NCBI RefSeq assembly: GCF_017744045.1
Contig: NZ_JAGHRD010000001.1
Direction: 5' to 3' (one strand)
Source: Pelagimonas sp017744045
Lineage (GTDB): Bacteria; Pseudomonadota; Alphaproteobacteria; Rhodobacterales; Rhodobacteraceae
Length of the DNA stretch: 64,000 nt
Both the position numbers and the translations under genes were made by a program. The notes under the pieces are model-generated. The model saw only the letters and a program-made list of their open reading frames with translations. It searched no databases and was not told the origin of the DNA. Positions 51,554-60,119 of this stretch are shown piece after piece (positions within the stretch are counted from its first letter, which is position 1; every line of letters starts with the position of its first letter).

Positions 51554-52939
51554 ATGTCCTTTGATCCACATCTCGCCGAATTCCGCTTTGGCCACGGGCT
51601 GTCGCCCGACATTGCGCCCCCTCAAGGCGTGGGTGAAATGCTGCGCGGTCTGACAGATACCGATGATATGGCTGAACGGTTCGAGATTGAGCCCTTTCCA
51701 GTCTTTCGCCAACGCATGATGCAGCGTGAAAGCCTGCAAAAGCAGTTCAAGAAACTGCGCGGCACCGACGAAGGCAAAGCCCTGCAAAAGCAGATCAAGC
51801 TATTGAAAAAGGACGCGCGGCAGGATCATTACCTTTGGATGACGGCGCAGATCCTGCGCGCCACCCATTCCCAAACGCCGTTTCGCGAACGTCTGCAGGG
51901 GTTCTGGGCCGATCATTTTACCACGGCGGGCAAGGCCGGGATCGCACGGCGCGGGGTGTCTCCCTATATCGAAACCACCATTCGCCCGCATATGAGTGGC
52001 AAGTTCGAGGACATGCTGATCGCCGCCGTGACCCATCCATTGATGGTGCATTACCTCGATCAGGAACGCTCTGCCGGGCCGAATTCGATCCGGGCGCAGA
52101 AAAAGCCGGGCAAATACGGGCTGAACGAAAACCTCGCCCGCGAAATTCTCGAGCTGCACACGCTGGGGGTTGGCGGGCCTTACACCCAAAACGATGTGCG
52201 CGAATTGGCCGAGCTGCTGACCGGGCTGACCTTCAAGATCAATCAAGGCCGTCATTTTCAGAAAGCTCTGGCTGAACCGGGCGCTGAAACGGTGCTGGGC
52301 AAATCCTATGGCGGAGGTCAGCCCCATATCCGCGACATCGAGGCGGTGTTGCGTGACCTTGCCCGCCACCCCGCCACCGCCCGCCATCTGGCGACCAAAC
52401 TGGCGGTTCATTTCGTGTCGGATCAGCCCGACCCGGACCTGATCGGCGCGGTTGAAACCGCATGGCGCGACAGCGATGGGGACCTGAGCGAGGTCTATCG
52501 CGCTTTGCTGTCCCACCCGGCCGCCTGGGATCCGTCGGTAAGCAATTTCAAACAGCCCTTTGATTTCATCTGCTCTGCCGCACGCGCCTTGGCGGTTCAT
52601 CCCCGCGCCATTGGCAACCTGTCCGAAAAACACGCCCGCCAGCGACTGTTCGAACCTTTGGCGCTGATGGGGCATATCTGGCAAAAACCCTCAGGCCCCG
52701 ATGGGCTGGCCGAAGAGGACGCTGCCTGGATCACCCCGCAAGGCATGGCCGTGCGGCTGCAATGGGCGGTGATCGTGCCGCGGCTCTTGGTCGGGCAACT
52801 GCCTGACCCGCGGGACTTTGTCGATACCGCCCTAGGCCCGCGCGCGGATGAGACCATCCGCTTTGCCGCCGCCGCCGCCGAAAGCCGGGCCGAGGGTGTC
52901 GGCCTCGTGCTGATTTCGCCAGCCTTTCAAAGGAGATAA
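51554..52939 (+). CDS. DUF1800 family protein
   Basis: 461 residues of DUF1800: HLAEFRFGHGLSPDIAPP near the start, ARDILEL-type block NENLAREILELHTLGVGGPY (about 196-215), and RHLATKLAVHFVSDQPDPDL (about 279-298). No signal peptide is clear. DUF1800 and DUF1501 genes are almost always adjacent; the next gene is DUF1501 with 3 bp between. The pair may act in export or surface biology; function is unknown. Confidence 0.9.
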   Translation: MSFDPHLAEFRFGHGLSPDIAPPQGVGEMLRGLTDTDDMAERFEIEPFPVFRQRMMQRESLQKQFKKLRGTDEGKALQKQIKLLKKDARQDHYLWMTAQILRATHSQTPFRERLQGFWADHFTTAGKAGIARRGVSPYIETTIRPHMSGKFEDMLIAAVTHPLMVHYLDQERSAGPNSIRAQKKPGKYGLNENLAREILELHTLGVGGPYTQNDVRELAELLTGLTFKINQGRHFQKALAEPGAETVLGKSYGGGQPHIRDIEAVLRDLARHPATARHLATKLAVHFVSDQPDPDLIGAVETAWRDSDGDLSEVYRALLSHPAAWDPSVSNFKQPFDFICSAARALAVHPRAIGNLSEKHARQRLFEPLALMGHIWQKPSGPDGLAEEDAAWITPQGMAVRLQWAVIVPRLLVGQLPDPRDFVDTALGPRADETIRFAAAAAESRAEGVGLVLISPAFQRR

Positions 52940-52942
52940 GCC

Positions 52943-54163
52943 ATGGATCGCCGCAGCTTTCTGACCCGTTCCGCCGCCCTTGGCTGTTCGCTGGCCGCCA
53001 GCCCGCTGCTGACTCCGGTCAGCTTTGCCTCCGCTCCGGGCGACAATCGCCTGATCGTCATTGTTCTACGTGGTGGCATGGATGGGCTGGGCGTTTTGGC
53101 CCCTTATGGCGATCCCTCTTACAACGCGCTGCGCGGCGCGCCGGATTTGGGCGCCGAGGGCTTTGTCGATCTGGATGGTTTCTTTGCCATGCATGGCGCG
53201 CTCCGCCCTCTGGCCCCGCTTTGGCAGGATGGGCAGCTTGGCTTTGTCCATGCTGTCTCGACGCCCTATCGCGACAAGCGCAGCCATTTTGACGGTCAGG
53301 ACCTGCTCGAGGCCGGGGGCGCCGATCTCAAATCCGGCCTGGCGCGGGATGGCTGGCTGAACCGCGCCATGGGCCATATGCCGGGACAAAGCGCTGATCT
53401 TGCCTATGCCATTGGCAGCGATGCCATGGCGATTCTAGACGGTGATATGCCCGTGACCCGCTGGTCCCCGGATGTTGACCTGGCCCTTAGTCCACAAGCC
53501 ATCCGCTTGGCGCAATTGGTGATGGAAAAAGACCCGGCCATGTCCGCTGCGCTGGCGGATGCGTTCCAATTGGCGGGCTCTGATGGTGATGGCGTTGCGG
53601 TGCAGGGCACTGTGGATGACATGATGGCGATGCTTCAAGACAACATGACCGCGCGGCGCAGCTCGCGTTACGAAGTGCGGCTGGCCAAATTTGCCGCGCA
53701 ACGTCTGCGCAAAGACGCCCGCATTGCGAGTTTTTCGCTGAACGGATGGGACACCCACGCGCAACAGACCCGCTTGCTCGACCGCTCCTTGGCGACCCTG
53801 TCCGATGTCATCCTGACCCTGAAAGAGGAACTGAAAGGCTCCGCCTGGCAGCGCACGGCGATTGTTGCGATGACGGAATTTGGCCGCACGGCGCGGTTCA
53901 ACGGCACCAAAGGCACCGATCACGGAACCGGAGGCGCGATGATCCTGGCCGGGGGGGCGATACGGGGTGGTCAGGTCTGGGCCGATTGGCCGGGCCTGAG
54001 CGAAGACGCCCTGTTCCAGCGCCGTGACCTGATGCCAACGCGCGACCTCAGGGCCTATTCGGGCTGGTTGCTAAGGGGCTTGTTTGGCCTGTCTTCAGCT
54101 GCGGTTCAACAGGATATCTTTCCGCAGCTGGAGCTTGGAGCAGACCCGCAATTGCTATTGTAA
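52943..54163 (+). CDS. DUF1501 family protein with Tat signal
   Basis: 406 residues, related to sulfatase/phosphatase-fold proteins. Twin-arginine start DRRSFLTRSAALGCSLAASP (RRSFL) indicates Tat export. Blocks: LIVIVLRGGMDGLGVLAPYG (about 33-52), SLNGWDTHAQQ (about 262-272), and AIVAMTEFGRTARFNGTKGT followed by DHGTGGAMILAGG. Forms an operon with DUF1800. Function unknown. Confidence 0.9.
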   Translation: MDRRSFLTRSAALGCSLAASPLLTPVSFASAPGDNRLIVIVLRGGMDGLGVLAPYGDPSYNALRGAPDLGAEGFVDLDGFFAMHGALRPLAPLWQDGQLGFVHAVSTPYRDKRSHFDGQDLLEAGGADLKSGLARDGWLNRAMGHMPGQSADLAYAIGSDAMAILDGDMPVTRWSPDVDLALSPQAIRLAQLVMEKDPAMSAALADAFQLAGSDGDGVAVQGTVDDMMAMLQDNMTARRSSRYEVRLAKFAAQRLRKDARIASFSLNGWDTHAQQTRLLDRSLATLSDVILTLKEELKGSAWQRTAIVAMTEFGRTARFNGTKGTDHGTGGAMILAGGAIRGGQVWADWPGLSEDALFQRRDLMPTRDLRAYSGWLLRGLFGLSSAAVQQDIFPQLELGADPQLLL

Positions 54164-54167
54164 CTCT

Positions 54168-54884
54168 CTAAATCGCGATCTGATTGGCCATGCGATCCTG
54201 AACCAGGGCCGCGACCTTGGCCAGATCGGATTGCAGCGGTTTGCCGGTTTGGCGCGCCTCAGCCAGATCCTCAGCCGCCTTTTGCAAGACACCATCGCCC
54301 GCACTGCGCGCCACACCTGTCAGGAACTGCGTCACATAGGCGAGCGAGCGATCATCCTCGCGGTCATCCAGCACATCCGCCGCATGGGCCATATCATCCT
54401 TATAGGCCAGCGGGTCAGGCAGGATCGGATCATCACTGACCAAACGCGGGCCATTGGGCTGACGTTCCACCGGCAGGGCAGAGATAATCGCATTCTGAAA
54501 GGCCACCACCGAGGAAATCGGCTTGGCCAGGAACCCATCCGCCCCGGCAGCCAGCGCCACCTCTTCGGAAAAACTGTCGCCACTGGTGCCAAGGATCACA
54601 TCAACGCGGGGCGTTGTGACCGAAAGTTCCGAGATCAGCTCAGCCCCGGACCCATCCGGCAGACCCAGATCAATGATCACCACACTGGGGCGATAGACCT
54701 GCAAATGACGGCGCGCGGATTTCAGGCAATCGGCCCGGCGAATACGCGCCCCAGATCGCAAACAAAGCAAGCGCATGGCATCACAGGCAAAACGGCTGTC
54801 TTCCACCACCAGAATGGTCAGCCCCAGCAATGGCCGCGTGGCGGTTGGCCGTAAATGTGTACTCATTAGGTCATCGTCATCCAT
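54168..54884 (-). CDS. Response regulator receiver protein without DNA-binding output
   Basis: About 238 residues. Receiver domain about 20-140: acidic pocket VVEDSRFA, phospho-acceptor Asp in VVIIDLGLPDGSG, Ser/Thr in ILGTSGDS, Lys in GFLAKPISS; all key residues are present. The remaining ~100 residues (helical, DVLDDREDDRSLAYVTQFLT and EDLAEARQTGKPLQSDLAKV) are not a known output domain. No histidine kinase is adjacent. ATG 54884 follows GGAGGGG. Confidence 0.85.
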   Translation of the reverse strand: MDDDDLMSTHLRPTATRPLLGLTILVVEDSRFACDAMRLLCLRSGARIRRADCLKSARRHLQVYRPSVVIIDLGLPDGSGAELISELSVTTPRVDVILGTSGDSFSEEVALAAGADGFLAKPISSVVAFQNAIISALPVERQPNGPRLVSDDPILPDPLAYKDDMAHAADVLDDREDDRSLAYVTQFLTGVARSAGDGVLQKAAEDLAEARQTGKPLQSDLAKVAALVQDRMANQIAI

Positions 54885-55032
54885 GATCCCCTCCAAGGTT
54901 AGCGAGTCGTTACACAGGATTCCCTCAGGGTGGTGAACAAGCGGTTAAAGGCCGCAGGTTTCACCCACGCGCTTGCCCCTCTTGTGGCAGCCGGGCCATA
55001 ACCCGCGATGACGACAGGACAGGAGGAAGATC

Positions 55033-55437
55033 ATGATCGGACGTTTGAATCACGTCGCCATCGCCGTGCCGGATCTGGAGGCCGCGGCTGACCAATATCG
55101 CAACGCTTTGGGGGCCAAGGTCGGCGCGCCTCAGGACGAACCCGATCACGGCGTGACCGTGATCTTTATCGAATTGCCCAACACCAAGATCGAATTGCTC
55201 TACCCGCTGGGCGAAAACTCTCCGATCCAGGGGTTTCTGGACAAGAACCCATCGGGTGGCATTCACCATGTCTGCTATGAGGTCGATGACATCATCGCGG
55301 CCCGTGATCACCTGAAAGAAACCGGCGCGCGCGTTTTGGGTACCGGAGAGCCAAAGATTGGCGCACATGGCAAGCCTGTGCTCTTCCTGCATCCCAAAGA
55401 CTTTAACGGCTGCCTCGTGGAGCTGGAGCAGGTCTGA
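55033..55437 (+). CDS. mce: Methylmalonyl-CoA epimerase
   Basis: VOC-fold metalloenzyme interconverting (R)- and (S)-methylmalonyl-CoA in propionate and odd-chain catabolism. It has 134 residues: LNHVAIAVPDLEAAADQYRN (about 5-24, with metal His), the middle TKIELLYPLGENSPI, GGIHHVCYEVDDI (second His) and FNGCLVELEQV (Glu). Length is normal. It overlaps the DUF1467 gene by one base (TGATG), the common order in alphaproteobacteria. Confidence 0.94.
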   Translation: MIGRLNHVAIAVPDLEAAADQYRNALGAKVGAPQDEPDHGVTVIFIELPNTKIELLYPLGENSPIQGFLDKNPSGGIHHVCYEVDDIIAARDHLKETGARVLGTGEPKIGAHGKPVLFLHPKDFNGCLVELEQV

Positions 55438-55715
55438 TGGGCATTGTCTCGGGTCTGGTTCTCTACGCGGTGATCTGGTTTTTGACCTTTCTGGTCGTGA
55501 TCCCGATCCGCCTGAAAACCCAAGGGGATGTGGGCGAGGTCGTGCCCGGAACCCATGCGGGCAGCCCAGCGGTTCACAACCTCAAACGCAAGGCCTGGAT
55601 CACCACCGGGCTTGCTTTGGTGGTTTGGGGGATCATCGCGGCGATCATCCTGACGGAAACCATCACGGTCGACGACATCGCCAAATGGACCAGCTTTGAA
55701 ACCAGCGCTGAGTGA
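55437..55715 (+). CDS. DUF1467 two-TM membrane protein
   Basis: 92 residues with two transmembrane segments (SGLVLYAVIWFLTFLVVIPI and ITTGLALVVWGIIAAIILTE) and the loop RLKTQGDVGEVVPGTHAGSP, the DUF1467 signature. Translationally coupled to mce. Function unknown. Confidence 0.9.
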   Translation: MGIVSGLVLYAVIWFLTFLVVIPIRLKTQGDVGEVVPGTHAGSPAVHNLKRKAWITTGLALVVWGIIAAIILTETITVDDIAKWTSFETSAE

Positions 55716-56398
55716 CTGAATTTGGTGATATTGGAGTACAGTGCGTGTACCCACGCCCGGCCTTGGGCCGGGCAGCCTCGTGCAAAAAAGCGCAAAACGA
55801 CCGCAATCATCATGAACAGAGCTGCGCAATTGCCTGTCCGTTCATATTCTCGTACGCGGAACATTTTCTGGATCAAGCTTTAGCCTGATAAGCAAAGGCC
55901 TGTCGCGGGCCTCAATTGCCATGTTGGCGACTTCCAGATCTTTGGCGGGGCAGATCAGGTAGAGGTTGAGTCATTTTGGAACCTCCAAGTTCTGCGACGT
56001 GTGACAAGGGACAATGAGTTACGCCACGGGTGCGTCTCGCCAGGCAACTATTTCACTGACTGAGATTCGAGACCGTCCAAGTGCCGCCCGGATCATCGGG
56101 GCTGCCGATTGTGCAGTCGATACGGAATTTACCGGAATTGTCCTCAGCAACCTTTAGGGTGGTCCAACCGCTGTCAGATGCTCCATCCAAAAGCCCTTCG
56201 GCAACGCTCATGATCAAAGCAAGCGGTATCTTTTCAGGCCAGGCGGAAATGGTCTGCGTGGGTTGCAAAGCAAGCGTCTCAAGCCGTTCTACGTCCATAC
56301 GCGGTAGCATGCCCAAGGGTTGGCTTGGGGAAATAAAGACATCCATAACATGCACGTGACAGGTGAAGCGGCCTTGCGCATTGGGCTTCGGTCGTGTG
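55716..56398. other. Gene-poor decaying region
   Basis: 683 bases downstream of DUF1467. Frames are short and broken; a 100-codon minus-strand frame at 56053-56346 is listed as doubtful. The stretch near 55880-55965 reads on the minus strand as LYLICPAKDLEVANMAIEAR without any start codon, perhaps a gene fragment. Together with the proC and lrp remnants on its right it looks like a deletion-scarred segment. Confidence 0.5.
56053..56346 (-). CDS. Doubtful small hypothetical protein
   Basis: 97 residues from an ATG, DVFISPSQPLGMLPRMDVER to KFRIDCTIGSPDDPGGTWTV. Amino acid composition is normal for a protein, but there is no ribosome-binding site, no recognised family, and the surroundings are decayed. 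It may be a fragment of a larger gene. Confidence 0.28.
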   Translation of the reverse strand: MDVFISPSQPLGMLPRMDVERLETLALQPTQTISAWPEKIPLALIMSVAEGLLDGASDSGWTTLKVAEDNSGKFRIDCTIGSPDDPGGTWTVSNLSQ

Positions 56399-56695
56399 TT
56401 AGTTGACGTAAAGCCCCGTCACCCCTGGCCCCAACAAGGCGGGCGTGTTGGGCATGGTGCGGGCGATGGCCACCGGTCCAAAGAGACCTTCCAGAGATGC
56501 AATCGTGACCCCGGCGGCAATGCCGAAGATCAGCTTGCCAGACAGGTCTACGTCCATTTGTTTTGCCAGCCGGTCCCGCCGATCCGCGTTCGGATCAAGG
56601 GCCGTGATCCGGGAGGGTGCCCACCCGCTGGCGATCATGCCGGCAATGATGGCCGCCGCCATGTTGCCGCCGCCGGTGAATACGATCTTGTCCAT
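56399..56695 (-). pseudogene. proC: Internally deleted pyrroline-5-carboxylate reductase (proC) remnant
   Basis: 98 codons that read as two separate parts of ProC joined in frame: the N-terminal NAD(P) motif (IVFTGGGNMAAAIIAGMIAS, 4-23) through residue ~50, then the later block GIAAGVTIASLEGLFGP with RTMPNTPALLGPGVTGLY (~57-96), then a stop. About 45 residues of the Rossmann core and the whole C-terminal helical domain (about 150 residues) are missing. It cannot be an active reductase. It starts 3 bp after the alcohol dehydrogenase stop, so it is likely co-transcribed. Confidence 0.8.
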
Positions 56696-56698
56696 GGC

Positions 56699-57733
56699 TC
56701 AGAAACTCGTGATGACGGTTGCGCCGATGGACTGGAATTTGTCCATGTTCATCAGGGCCTCGGGGGCGTCGTCAATGCTGATCTTGACGCCAACCAGCCG
56801 GGCCGGGTCCAGCTTGCCGCTCTCGACCATATCGAGCATTGCGCCATAGCGATGCGCCTGCATCCCGTGGGAGCCAAGAAGTTCGATCTCTTGCCCCACG
56901 ATCTTGGGCATCGGCACCGCAGGGGCCGCGTGATCGCCCAGCATCAGACCGATCTGAATGTGCTTGCCGCGTGGGCGCAGGCAGAGGATCGAATTGGTCA
57001 TGGTCGCCGGATGGCCCAGAGCGTCCAAGGACACATGCGCACCGCCCTTGGTGATCTCTTTGATCGCCTCGACCACGTCGCCCTTGCCATCAATGGCCGC
57101 AACCGCGCCAAGCTCTTTGGCCAGCGCAAGCTTGGCAGGGTCCAGATCAATACCAATGACATTCGCCCCCGCCGCGCTGGCGATCATCACCGCCGACAGG
57201 CCGACGCCACCGCAGCCATGCACGGCCACCCACTGGCCAGCGCTGACCTTGCCTTGGTCGATCACCGCGCGGAACGATGTGGCGAACCGGCAGCCCAGGC
57301 TGGCAGCGGTGGCAAAGTCCATTGTCTCGGGCAAGGCGACCACGTTCAGGTCAGCCTGATGGATCGGCACATATTCCGCAAAGCTGCCCCAATGGGTAAA
57401 GCCCGGCTGTTCCTGATGCAGGCAGGTTTGCTGGTTGCCCGTGTGGCATTCGCTACAGGATCCACAGCCGCAGATGAAGGGCACGGTGACCCGATCACCA
57501 ACCTGCCAGTTCTTCACATCCTTGCCGATGGCTTCGATCACTCCGGCCAGCTCGTGGCCGGGGATATGCGGGAGGTCAATGTCACTGTCATGCCCCATCC
57601 AACCATGCCAATCGCTGCGGCACACACCGGTGGCCTCGACCTTTAGAACAACCCCATGTGGCTCTGGGGTCGGGTCTGCGAAGCTCACCACCTTGGGGGC
57701 TTCTTGGAATTTCTCGAACAGGACGGCTTTCAT
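56699..57733 (-). CDS. Zinc-dependent alcohol dehydrogenase (MDR family)
   Basis: 344 residues. Catalytic zinc ligands in VCRSDWHGW (Cys37-Asp-His) and GHELAGVIE; structural zinc site with four cysteines in CGCGSCSECHTGNQQTC (about 88-104). NAD(P) site VHGCGGVGLSAVMIA (about 170-184). Substrate unknown. Intact, but it heads a unit that includes a dead proC, and the broken lrp/asnC gene is divergent to it. Those neighbours suggest a former amino-acid or polyamine pathway locus. Confidence 0.92.
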   Translation of the reverse strand: MKAVLFEKFQEAPKVVSFADPTPEPHGVVLKVEATGVCRSDWHGWMGHDSDIDLPHIPGHELAGVIEAIGKDVKNWQVGDRVTVPFICGCGSCSECHTGNQQTCLHQEQPGFTHWGSFAEYVPIHQADLNVVALPETMDFATAASLGCRFATSFRAVIDQGKVSAGQWVAVHGCGGVGLSAVMIASAAGANVIGIDLDPAKLALAKELGAVAAIDGKGDVVEAIKEITKGGAHVSLDALGHPATMTNSILCLRPRGKHIQIGLMLGDHAAPAVPMPKIVGQEIELLGSHGMQAHRYGAMLDMVESGKLDPARLVGVKISIDDAPEALMNMDKFQSIGATVITSF

Positions 57734-57873
57734 GGCAGGGTCTTTCGGTTGCAGAGACGGATTGAGTGAAAACTACCAATAGGTGGTGAAATTGCTTTGA
57801 TATTCTGCCCCAGTTTGTAAATATTTGGGGCATAAACCCCTCTTCATCAGTTATTTTTGAGGGCAGTCTTCCC

Positions 57874-58099
57874 TTGTCAGGCATCGACACAGTCAACGCA
57901 CAGATTCTCGAACTGCTTCAAAGCGACGGGCGAGGATGATTTCCTGCTGATCGTGGTCGCCCGCGATCTGGACGACTACAGTGCCTTTGTCGACACCACC
58001 TTGCGGCGTCTGCCGGGTGTCACCAGCATTCGCTGGAACCTGTCACTCAAAGAGATGAAGGCATCGAGCAAGCTGCCAGTTCGTGTCGCAGAGGGCTAA
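57874..58099 (+). pseudogene. Lrp/AsnC-family regulator remnant with internal deletion
   Basis: TTG 57874 begins LSGIDTVNAQILELLQSDGR, the first helix of an AsnC/Lrp regulator. The frame then breaks at about 57935 and a different frame continues EDDFLLIVVARDLDDYSAFV with LRRLPGVTSIRWNLSLKEMK, the ligand-binding RAM domain, to the stop at 58099. The DNA-binding helix-turn-helix and about 75 residues are gone. Divergent from the dehydrogenase, as expected for its former regulator. Confidence 0.8.
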
Positions 58100-58302
58100 T
58101 CAATACTTCACTCTGTCAGCGGGCAATCGCGCGAACGCACCGAAAGGCAGCTCTGTTCCATGGCGCTTAGTGTGTTTCATGAGCAGGGAAAGCGCGGTTT
58201 CGGCTCGGGTAAAATCGACAACCTTGAACGACCGGTTTGACGACTTGCACCGCATCGCAAAAAAAACAGACCTGCCGCTGATGCAAGCGAATGCTGCATC
58301 AG

Positions 58303-58615
58303 CTAGGTGTTCTCCATATGCCAGCTGTTGGCAAGATCTGACAGAGCGTAGTCGTCAACCAAATCTTTGACCACATGTTTGGTGACATTGGAAATATTCT
58401 TCTCAGTGATTTTTGCTTTGACTGACCAAGAAGCGGCAGCCCCGGCCGCAGCCCGCTGGTGATCAGTGTCATCAGATGCAATGCGCGCGCGCGGTATAGC
58501 GGTCCTCTGAAATGCGTTTTTTCAGGCTCAGGTACACTTGAATAGCAAGAGTGGCTTGCGACTTTAGTTGTTCGACCGGTGTGTTTTCGAAACTGCTTCC
58601 GAAATTCTCATGAAA
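58303..58615 (-). pseudogene. 5'-truncated, frameshifted gene tail beside tRNA-Arg
   Basis: Begins at the 3' end of tRNA-Arg(TCT) with no start codon: HENFGSSFENTPVEQLKSQA, then LAIQVYLSLKKRISEDRYTA. At the CG-dinucleotide tract (58483-58492) the frame shifts, and a clean frame continues ASDDTDHQRAAAGAAASW and ends VVKDLVDDYALSDLANSWHM to a TAG. Adding one CG unit restores one continuous protein of about 105 residues. Protein family not recognised. The truncation at the tRNA is the pattern left by integration or excision at an attachment site. Confidence 0.45.
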
Positions 58616-58693
58616 TGGCGAGCCGTGGAGGACTCGAACCCCCGACCTGAGAATTAGAAGTTCCCTGCTCTAATCCAGCTGAGCTAACGGCCC
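58616..58693 (-). tRNA. tRNA-Arg (anticodon TCT)
   Basis: Minus-strand cloverleaf: acceptor GGGCCGT/ACGGCTC, D-arm GCTC...GAGC, anticodon arm GGGAA-CTTCTAA-TTCTC with anticodon TCT, T-arm GGGGG-TTCGAGT-CCTCC. The 3' CCA is encoded. The mutated region 55.7-58.6 kb begins on its 3' side. Confidence 0.95.
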
Positions 58694-58825
58694 ACTCTAG
58701 CCATGGGTGTATCAGTCAATTCCGGCACCTTGTCAACTTGCTTGCCCGGGCGGCGACACGCTCGAAAACTCCCTCTTGCTAAGGGCATTGCGCGGGTCCA
58801 AGCTGCGCGAAAATGAGGGGTGATC

Positions 58826-60103
58826 ATGACCAAAGACATCGCTGAAAGCCTGTGGCACGAGACCGCCGTGCAATCCATCACGGCCCCCGCTTTGGCGGGT
58901 CAGGTTATGGCGGATCTTGTGGTGATTGGCGGTGGGTATACCGGGCTTTCTGCGGCTTTGCACGCCGCTGAGGCCGGGCTATCGGTGCGCCTGCTTGAGG
59001 CCGGAGTGATTGGTGGAGGCGGTTCAGGGCGCAATGTCGGTCTGGTCAATGCCGGGCTCTGGCTGCCCCCGGACAAGATCACCGCAAAACTAGGCAAGGA
59101 ACCGGGGGAAAAGCTGATCAAGCTGTTGGGGCAGGCCCCGGATCTGGTCTTTGGCCTGATCGACAGACATGACATGGCCTGTGAACCGGTGCGCAATGGC
59201 ACCCTGCATTGCGCCCATGCGCCGTCCGGCATGGCGGACCTGGAGAACAGGTGTGCTCAGGCCAGCGCCCGCAACGCGCCGGTTCAGCTTTTGGGGGTCG
59301 AGGAAACCCGGGCGAGGGTCGGCTCTGACACGGTTTTTGGTGGGCTGTTTGATCCGCGCGCAGGCACGATCCAACCGCTGGCCTATGCGCGCGGTCTGGC
59401 CCTTGCGGCGCAGGCGGGCGGAGCGGTGTTGCACGAGAACAGCGCAGCGCTCAGCATCGCGAAAACCGGCGCTGGCTGGCAGGTGAAAACCGCGCAGGGC
59501 GAGGTTACTGCGCGACATATGATTGTGGCGACCAACGCCTATGCCTTGCCGATCTCTGGCCTACCATCACCCAAAACCATCCCGGTGCATTATTTCCAGG
59601 CCGCAACCGCGCCCCTGTCAGCCACAGAGCAGACCCAGATCCTGCCGGGTCGCGAAGGGTGCTGGGACACGGCGCTGGTCATGTCCTCCTGGCGGCTGGA
59701 CGCGGCGGGTCGTTTGATCATCGGGGCGATGGGGCAACTGGATCATCCCGGTGCCGGCGTGCATCTGGCCTGGCTGCGCCGCAAACTGGCCAAGCTTTTC
59801 CCGGCTTTGGCCGAGAAACCGCTGACCCATACCTGGTTCGGGCGCATCGCCATGACCGAAGAATACATGCCCAAAATCCTGCAACCCGATCCATCGGCGC
59901 TGATCTGCTTTGGTTATTCCGGTCGCGGCATTGGGCCGGGCACTGTGTTTGGCAAGGCCATGGCCGAGGCGCTGATCACGCAGGATGTGACCGTGCTGCC
60001 CCGCGCGCCGTCGGCTGACCACAACATCACCTTCCCCGGCCTGCGCCAAGTCTATTACGAGACCGGCGCGACCCTGACCCACTTGGTCAAGGATCGCGTT
60101 TAG
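58826..60103 (+). CDS. FAD-dependent oxidoreductase (DAO / PuuB-like)
   Basis: 425 residues of the D-amino-acid oxidase (DadA) fold. N-terminal FAD motif DLVVIGGGYTGLSAALHAAE (about 31-50), then LLEAGVIGGGGSGRNVGLVN (about 57-76), a substrate domain, and the C-terminal ALICFGYSGRGIGPGTVFGK (about 362-381). The 'GSGRN' block is typical of gamma-glutamylputrescine and related amine oxidases. Substrate is not visible; amine or amino acid oxidation fits the former proC/lrp neighbourhood. Start is ATG 58826. Confidence 0.9.
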   Translation: MTKDIAESLWHETAVQSITAPALAGQVMADLVVIGGGYTGLSAALHAAEAGLSVRLLEAGVIGGGGSGRNVGLVNAGLWLPPDKITAKLGKEPGEKLIKLLGQAPDLVFGLIDRHDMACEPVRNGTLHCAHAPSGMADLENRCAQASARNAPVQLLGVEETRARVGSDTVFGGLFDPRAGTIQPLAYARGLALAAQAGGAVLHENSAALSIAKTGAGWQVKTAQGEVTARHMIVATNAYALPISGLPSPKTIPVHYFQAATAPLSATEQTQILPGREGCWDTALVMSSWRLDAAGRLIIGAMGQLDHPGAGVHLAWLRRKLAKLFPALAEKPLTHTWFGRIAMTEEYMPKILQPDPSALICFGYSGRGIGPGTVFGKAMAEALITQDVTVLPRAPSADHNITFPGLRQVYYETGATLTHLVKDRV

Positions 60104-60119
60104 GATCACGATGCTAGGG

